A stretch of DNA of 64,000 nt, from contig NZ_JAJNAY010000002.1 of the NCBI RefSeq assembly GCF_021010565.1, positions 186,001 to 250,000 on the forward strand, in the 5' to 3' direction. A program made the position numbers and the translations under genes. Origin of the DNA: Chryseobacterium turcicum (GTDB lineage: Bacteria > Bacteroidota > Bacteroidia > Flavobacteriales > Weeksellaceae). Of the stretch, positions 59,097 to 64,000 are shown piece by piece; position 1 is the stretch's first letter, and every line of letters begins with the position of its first letter. The notes below the pieces were generated by a model. It did no database searches. It saw only the letters and a program-made list of their open reading frames with translations, and was not told where the DNA came from.

Positions 59097-60107
59097 TTAA
59101 ATATTAAAATCTCTCTTAGGATTAAACAGAAAAATCATTAAAAAGAAGAATATAGAAACCGCTAAAAAGTACTGATAATAATGATTTGCGTTATGAGAGC
59201 TAACCGTTACCTTGGTATCTGATGTCTTCTTATTGATTTCGTCAGCAATTCTTTTAGGCGCATCATTCATATTATTTCCGTCGATGTAGCTTCCCCCTGT
59301 AGATTCTGCCATTTTTTTTAATGCTCCTGTTTGCCTTTTAGAGATAACGGTTTCGCCATTCTGATCAAATTTATACCCGAGGAGCTGCCCCAATTTATAA
59401 ACCGGCACTGGCGCCCCTTCATCACTCCCCACTCCTACAGAGGTAATCGTTATGCCTTCTTTATTTGCCAATCGTATTGCGGCATTATCATTCCCTTCAT
59501 TATCTTCGCCATCACTTATCAAAACCACTTTTCTAGAGCCTTTACTAATATTTTTAAATTTGGTTGCTGTAGTTTTCATTGCCGAAAGAAAATCAGTTCC
59601 TTGAATGGTAATATTATCGGTCTGTAAGTCTGAAATATAATTTTCCACTGAGCTGTAATCTGTCGTTAGTGGCATGATAGAAACCGCTTCACCTGCAAAA
59701 ATTACAATTCCTATTTTATCATTTTTCAACTCATGCATCGTATTAATGATGAGATTTTTTGCCTGCGTAAGACGATCGGGGTTAATGTCTTCGGCGTTCA
59801 TAGAATTAGAAACATCCAACACAAACATCACATTATTCATCTTTTGATTGGTTTGTACTTTTTCACTTCCACTCAAAAGATCAATGATTGAGAATATCAA
59901 AAAAAGTGTCGCCAGAAAATAAAGTGCAGGAAATATTTTTAAAAATCCTGAATTTTTCTCAAACAAGTTTTCATGAAATTTTGACTCTGCAAATAGTTCT
60001 CTTTTTCTTTTTTTCCAACGCAGATAACCGATCATAAAGAATGATAAAAGCGGCAGAAGCAGCAATAACAAAAGATACCAGTTATTTCCTAAATACCAAT
60101 CCATCAT
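59097..60107 (-). CDS. batB: VWA-domain protein BatB
   Basis: A 336-residue inner membrane protein with two N-terminal helices (about 8-26 and 55-72), a von Willebrand A domain with MIDAS motif VLDVSNSMNAEDI near residue 95 and VLISDGEDNEGN near 200, and a C-terminal helix (HYYQYFLAVSIFFFLMIFLF in parts). It should form a complex with BatA at the membrane. The start ATG overlaps the BatA stop by 4 nt (ATGA). Confidence 0.93.
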   Translation of the reverse strand: MMDWYLGNNWYLLLLLLLPLLSFFMIGYLRWKKRKRELFAESKFHENLFEKNSGFLKIFPALYFLATLFLIFSIIDLLSGSEKVQTNQKMNNVMFVLDVSNSMNAEDINPDRLTQAKNLIINTMHELKNDKIGIVIFAGEAVSIMPLTTDYSSVENYISDLQTDNITIQGTDFLSAMKTTATKFKNISKGSRKVVLISDGEDNEGNDNAAIRLANKEGITITSVGVGSDEGAPVPVYKLGQLLGYKFDQNGETVISKRQTGALKKMAESTGGSYIDGNNMNDAPKRIADEINKKTSDTKVTVSSHNANHYYQYFLAVSIFFFLMIFLFNPKRDFNI

Positions 60108-61096
60108 CTCAAAATTTTATATAGTACCCAACGTAAAACAGCATCAAAAACTAGCATTCCTAAAGCAATCCAAAGAAAAACTTTAAAATACTCATCATAA
60201 TTATACATTTTTGAGAGGTTGATATCAGTTTTTTCAAGCTTATTAATTTCAGCATAAATTTCCTGCAATCTTGTTTCAGAATCTGCTCTATAATATTTTC
60301 CGTCTGTGGTTGCGGCAATTTCTTTCAGCATATTTTCATCTATAGAAACTTGTCTTTCATCATAGAAATACCCAAATTCATCATAATCATAAGGAGTTAA
60401 AGCATATCCATTGGTTCCTATTCCGATACTGTAGACCTTAATATGATTATCTTTGGCAAGAAGAGCTGCAAGCTCAGGCGGAAAAAGATTTCTAACAGAA
60501 CTGTTTACTCCATCCGTCATCAAAATAATTATTTTACTTTTTGCCTTACTTTTCATCAGGTGATTTACAGCAACAGCCAATCCGTCTCCTACAGAAGTTC
60601 CGTCTGCCATTTCACGTTGATTCATATTCACGATTTCCTCTTTTACTGCATCATGGTCAAACGTTAATGGTACTTTCAGAAAAGCTTCCATTTTATATTT
60701 CACCAAACCAAATCGGTCATTAGGTCGTTTATTGATAAAATCTACGGCAATATTTTTTAGTACATCGTAGCGATCTGGATCAAAATCTTTAGACAGCATA
60801 CTCAGCGAAACATCTACGGCCAACATAATATCAATACCTTTGGTTTCATCTCGATCTTGCGAAACAGAAAATGTTCTGGGTCTTGCCATTGCAATAATCA
60901 AAGCAGAAAGAATGATATATTTTGATATTTTCAATAAGAAAAGCACCGGCAAAATACCACTATTGCTGTTCATATTTTTGGTAGTAGGAACCTTAATACC
61001 TTTTCTTTTCTTCTGACTTAAATCTCTAAATAAAAGCGGAATAAACACCAAGAACAACAGAAAAAACCACGGACTGTAAAATTCAAAATCAAACAT
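60104..61096 (-). CDS. batA: VWA-domain protein BatA
   Basis: A 330-residue inner membrane protein from ATG 61096; a longer start at 61114 would deepen the overlap with the upstream gene. FYSPWFFLLFLVFIPLLF starts it, a second helix follows, then a VWA domain with MIDAS motif AVDVSLSMLSKDFDPDRY and IILMTDGVNSS, then a C-terminal helix. Paralogous to BatB. Gene ends overlap on both sides, showing one transcript. Confidence 0.93.
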   Translation of the reverse strand: MFDFEFYSPWFFLLFLVFIPLLFRDLSQKKRKGIKVPTTKNMNSNSGILPVLFLLKISKYIILSALIIAMARPRTFSVSQDRDETKGIDIMLAVDVSLSMLSKDFDPDRYDVLKNIAVDFINKRPNDRFGLVKYKMEAFLKVPLTFDHDAVKEEIVNMNQREMADGTSVGDGLAVAVNHLMKSKAKSKIIILMTDGVNSSVRNLFPPELAALLAKDNHIKVYSIGIGTNGYALTPYDYDEFGYFYDERQVSIDENMLKEIAATTDGKYYRADSETRLQEIYAEINKLEKTDINLSKMYNYDEYFKVFLWIALGMLVFDAVLRWVLYKILR

Positions 61097-61985
61097 CTTT
61101 TCTAAGGTTTTCAAATTCTAAATCCTTTGATGACCGCTGCACAAAATCTCTTATTTCGGCAAAATCTTTTTCCATTACTTTTTCATCAGGGAATGTTTTG
61201 GCAAATTTCACCAAATCACCTCTTAAGAAAACATCTTCTACAATTTTTTCGTTGTCCTGCGAAATTGTATTATTTTCTTTCATTAAAGCAATCAAATCAT
61301 CCGTCAGCAAAATATCTGCTGGAATTCTATACTGTTTGGTAATAAATTTTCTCGAAATATCAATCAACTCAACATAAAACGAACGGTAATCTCCGTCTTC
61401 GATGTATTTTTTCTTCTTTAAACTATCTAATTCTTTTAAGGTCTGATTAGTCGCTACAGCAGGCGAATCTTTGCTTCGTCTTCCGTACTTCACAAACATT
61501 ACAATCGCAATAATTAAACAGATAAAAGCAATCGCCGCCAAGACATACAATTTGTAAAGTTGCCAATAATCAGTTGCCTCCAAATCAACTTCTTTATTGC
61601 TCATAATGTCATTCATCTTGTCTTCTTTCAAAGCAGTATTGATGACCTCAATTTCGTAAGAAATTGTTTTTAAAAGCTTATCTCCTACTTTAAATTCAAG
61701 TTCGGGAATTTTAAAAACACCTTCTTCATAAACAGCAAATTCTATTTTTCTTTCATAGGTATTTGCATTAATACTCACGCTGTCTGAAATTTCTTCAAAA
61801 TGAAAAGGCAACAACTCATCTTTTGGTGCCGTAATCACTGCACGACTTTTAAGATTATCTATTTTTATGACTAAATGATTAACTTCTCCCAAAGCAAGAG
61901 TCTTTTTCTCCAATTTAGAAGAAAGCAGCTGTGAAAAAGCATTTACACAGATAAAAAATGAGAGTAATAAGAATATTTTTTTCAA
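61089..61985 (-). CDS. BatD-like anchored protein of the bat operon
   Basis: A 298-residue protein with signal peptide (MKKIFLLLSFFICVNAFSQ), an Ig-like beta domain of the BatD type (ALGEVNHLVIKIDNLKS, FAVYEEGVFKIPELEFKVG), one membrane helix near 150-170 (YVLAAIAFICLIIAIVMFV) and a cytoplasmic helical domain (SFYVELIDISRKFITKQYRIPADILL in parts). This gene is common between DUF58 and BatA in Bacteroidota bat operons. It overlaps batA by 8 nt. Confidence 0.82.
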   Translation of the reverse strand: MKKIFLLLSFFICVNAFSQLLSSKLEKKTLALGEVNHLVIKIDNLKSRAVITAPKDELLPFHFEEISDSVSINANTYERKIEFAVYEEGVFKIPELEFKVGDKLLKTISYEIEVINTALKEDKMNDIMSNKEVDLEATDYWQLYKLYVLAAIAFICLIIAIVMFVKYGRRSKDSPAVATNQTLKELDSLKKKKYIEDGDYRSFYVELIDISRKFITKQYRIPADILLTDDLIALMKENNTISQDNEKIVEDVFLRGDLVKFAKTFPDEKVMEKDFAEIRDFVQRSSKDLEFENLRKDV

Positions 61986-62033
61986 TTTAAATAATACATT
62001 TTGACCGAAGCCTATTTTTTTATTTTAACGTTT

Positions 62034-62056
62034 AAAGCGAACTAAAATCCGCCCTT
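62034..62056 (-). terminator. weak hairpin between the DUF58 gene and the BatD-like gene
   Basis: Read leftward, AAGGGCGGA and TTCGCTTT form a stem around TTTTAG. It resembles the hairpin at 20032-20057 but lacks a long T run, so it could be an attenuator rather than a full stop. Confidence 0.4.
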
Positions 62057-62065
62057 ATTGAATAT

Positions 62066-62929
62066 TTATTTTTTCTGAAAATAATGATATAACATTTTTG
62101 AATAATCTTCACCAGTGTTGATATTGAGAAACTCAGCCGAAGAATTAGCAAAATCTTCTTCCAGATTTCTCTGTTTTTGTTTTTGTGCCTCCGCAAAAGT
62201 ATATCGCCATCTTGCGCTTGATGTATTTGCCCAAACCTGATTTCCTGTTTCGGCATCGTATAACAAAGTATACCCTACATCAGGAATTTCGTTATCTTTT
62301 TCGTCATAAATTCTCATGCCCAAAAGCTGATGTTTTTTGGAAGCCACTCTCAGAATTTTAGAATCGTAATCATCTTCAAAATCTGAAAGTAAAAACACAA
62401 GAGACTTTCTCTTAAAAATCCCCATCATATATTCTAAAGCTTTATCAATTTTTGATTCTGCAGGAACATATTCAGCAGTCAAAATATGACTGATCATCGA
62501 TAAAACATGTTTCCTCCCTTTCTGTGGCGGAATTACTTTGTACACTTTATCGGCAAATAAAATCAATCCTACTTTATCATTATTTCCCGCTGCCGAAAAT
62601 CCTAAACTTGCCGCAATTTCAGCAACATATTCCCTTTTCAGCTGGGTTTTTGTACCGTAATCCATAGATGCAGAAATATCAACCAAAATCATCATGGTCA
62701 ATTCTCTTTCCTCTTCCATTACTTTGACGAAAGGTTCGCGGAAACGAGCAGTTTTGTTCCAGTCAATTCTACGGATTTCATCGCCAAATTGATAAGGGCG
62801 AACTTCCGAAAACGTCATTCCCTGCCCTTTAAAAGCACTGTGATATTGCCCCATCAAAGTAGCCTCCGTTTTCCTTCTGGTACGGATTTCTATTTGCTTG
62901 ACTTTTTTTACAATGTCTTTTATTTGCAT
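62066..62929 (-). CDS. DUF58 domain-containing protein
   Basis: A 287-residue cytoplasmic protein. The DUF58 hallmark FSEVRPYQFGDEIRRIDWNKTARFREPFVKVMEEERELTMMILVDISASMDYG (in parts) is at residues 40-90, leading into a VWA-like fold with ISASM as its degenerate MIDAS motif. DUF58 and MoxR proteins occur side by side in MoxR/VWA systems, thought to act as chaperones for membrane or metal-containing complexes. 99 bp downstream of moxR. Confidence 0.93.
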   Translation of the reverse strand: MQIKDIVKKVKQIEIRTRRKTEATLMGQYHSAFKGQGMTFSEVRPYQFGDEIRRIDWNKTARFREPFVKVMEEERELTMMILVDISASMDYGTKTQLKREYVAEIAASLGFSAAGNNDKVGLILFADKVYKVIPPQKGRKHVLSMISHILTAEYVPAESKIDKALEYMMGIFKRKSLVFLLSDFEDDYDSKILRVASKKHQLLGMRIYDEKDNEIPDVGYTLLYDAETGNQVWANTSSARWRYTFAEAQKQKQRNLEEDFANSSAEFLNINTGEDYSKMLYHYFQKK

Positions 62930-62949
62930 AATTAATTTGAAAATGTGCT

Positions 62950-63024
62950 AATTTGAAAATTTGAGAATGTAGAAAAGTGTTATTAAATAATTTTCAAATT
63001 TTTACATTTTCAAATTCTCAAATT
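62950..63024. repeat. 22-bp inverted repeat between moxR and the DUF58 gene
   Basis: AATTTGAAAATTTGAGAATGTA (62950-62971) is nearly complementary to 63003-63024, with two differences. Confidence 0.7.
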
Positions 63025-63028
63025 GTAA

Positions 63029-64000
63029 TTAAGGTGCTTGAATTTTCGCTAAAATTCTATTCACAATCTCTTCAGAGGTAATTTCTTCGGCTTCAGCTTC
63101 AAATGTTAATCCGATTCTGTGTCTTAAAACATCTTGCGCCAAAGCTTTTACATCTTCAGGAATTACAAAAGCTCTTCCTTTCAAAAATGCATACGCTCTT
63201 GAAGCAATCGCTAAGTTGATGGATGCTCTTGGAGACGCTCCAAAACTGATGTAATTTTTCAATTCAGAAAGACCATATTTTTCAGGATAACGGGTTGCAA
63301 AAACCATATCCAAAATATATTTTTCAATCTTTTCATCCAGATAAATCTGATTAACAATTGCTTTAGCTTCCACAATATTTTGCAACGAAATTACTTGCTT
63401 AATTTCTGGTTGATGAGAGGTAGAAACCATTCTCATCACTTTTCTTTCGTCCTCAAATTCAGGGTAATCGATTTTACATTTCAACATAAAACGATCGCTT
63501 TGTGCTTCAGGTAAAAGATAAGTACCTTCCTGATCAATCGGGTTTTGAGTTGCTAAAACCAAAAATGGTTTCGGCAACGGCATCGTTTCATCACCAATGG
63601 TCACTTGTTTCTCTTGCATCACCTCCAAAAGAGCAGATTGCACCTTTGCTGGCGCACGATTGATCTCATCTGCCAAAACAAAATTTGCAAAAACAGGACC
63701 TTTTTTTATGGAAAAATCATTCTCTTTGATGTTGTAAATCATGGTTCCCACCACATCTGCAGGAAGCAAATCGGGCGTAAACTGAATTCTCGAAAAATCA
63801 CCATCAACGGCTTCTGCCAAAGTCTTTATCGCTAAAGTTTTTGCCAAACCGGGAACTCCTTCCAGTAGAACATGACCATTTCCTAAAAGTCCTATCAAAA
63901 GACGATCAATCATGTAATGTTGACCAATAATGGCTTTATTGATTTCCTGCCTTAGAAGATTAAAAAAATAATTTTGTTCTTTAACCTTTTCGGTCAATTG
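63029..64000 (-). CDS. MoxR-family AAA ATPase, partial
   Basis: 322 residues are visible; the reading frame stays open to the window edge, so the N-terminus is missing. The AAA core has Walker A LEGVPGLAKT near residue 40 of the visible part, Walker B VLADEINRAPAKVQSALLEVM (in parts), sensor 1 LATQNPIDQEGTYLLPEAQ and the C-terminal lid FGASPRASINLA. It is the first visible gene of the leftward bat operon, and MoxR ATPases act with VWA proteins such as BatA and BatB. Confidence 0.94.
   Translation of the reverse strand, partial: QLTEKVKEQNYFFNLLRQEINKAIIGQHYMIDRLLIGLLGNGHVLLEGVPGLAKTLAIKTLAEAVDGDFSRIQFTPDLLPADVVGTMIYNIKENDFSIKKGPVFANFVLADEINRAPAKVQSALLEVMQEKQVTIGDETMPLPKPFLVLATQNPIDQEGTYLLPEAQSDRFMLKCKIDYPEFEDERKVMRMVSTSHQPEIKQVISLQNIVEAKAIVNQIYLDEKIEKYILDMVFATRYPEKYGLSELKNYISFGASPRASINLAIASRAYAFLKGRAFVIPEDVKALAQDVLRHRIGLTFEAEAEEITSEEIVNRILAKIQAP

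Noticed and set aside
1..64000. Search for tRNA or rRNA genes, insertion sequences, prophage, CRISPR arrays and restriction or defence genes
   Set aside because: None was recognised by reading; short or diverged ones could be missed without a covariance-model scan.

Overview
The window is AT-rich chromosomal DNA from a member of the Bacteroidota, most likely Flavobacteriales/Weeksellaceae and close to Chryseobacterium. The reasons are type IX secretion (T9SS) type-A sorting domains, signal peptides ending in AQ, flavobacterial -7 boxes (TAnnTTTG) ahead of many genes, a Bat aerotolerance operon, a mevalonate-pathway gene, and MutS2 without an Smr domain. I see no rRNA, tRNA, CRISPR array, prophage or insertion sequence. 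The first and last genes are cut by the window edges.

Layout. 0-2 kb: a HugZ/pyridoxamine-oxidase-like gene (partial) and ahcY. 2.2-9.4 kb: yiaA, then four tandem paralogous T9SS-secreted proteins built from 25-residue DUF285/BspA-type repeats. 9.4-16.2 kb: purE, an EamA transporter, three secreted or anchored unknowns (one with an apparent ATA start), purK, DUF1543, and a TauE/SafE plus DUF1634 pair. 16.2-28.4 kb: VOC, NTF2-like, EEP-family and PAP2 proteins, mvaD with a tiny downstream gene, an acyl-CoA synthetase/epimerase pair, a hydrolase, pdxJ and an MscS channel. 28.5-35 kb: lipoproteins, DUF456, ung, a YceI-porin-YceI unit, a small beta-rich protein and a GNAT acetyltransferase. 35.2-42 kb: mutS2, a YcxB-like protein, a GEVED/T9SS protein, a tiny membrane protein overlapping an ABC ATPase, and two secreted unknowns. 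42-48 kb: a cobalamin riboswitch placed directly in front of an acyl-CoA thioesterase, an HD hydrolase, a PadR-PspC operon, a 20-residue amphipathic peptide with its own terminator, a PlsC-like acyltransferase and a hotdog thioesterase.

48-54.6 kb is the most system-like region: two PrcB-like lipoproteins, three paralogous WKN-repeat lipoproteins, an ECF-type sigma factor fused to hydrophobic segments and a long C-terminal tail, and a secreted barrel-like protein. Four of the five lipoprotein genes carry the same promoter-like block (TGCAACC, exactly 14 nt, CATC), which looks like the target of an ECF sigma, plausibly the one encoded in the cluster. The first and third WKN genes share a perfect 98-bp 5' block although their bodies have diverged.

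54.6-64 kb: an isochorismate synthase-like gene, a MarC protein with a tiny downstream partner, and the bat operon read leftward (MoxR, DUF58, BatD-like anchored protein, BatA, BatB, BatC, BatD). Between genes there are heptanucleotide tandem repeats and several families of imperfect inverted repeats, typical of this lineage but mostly uncharacterised.
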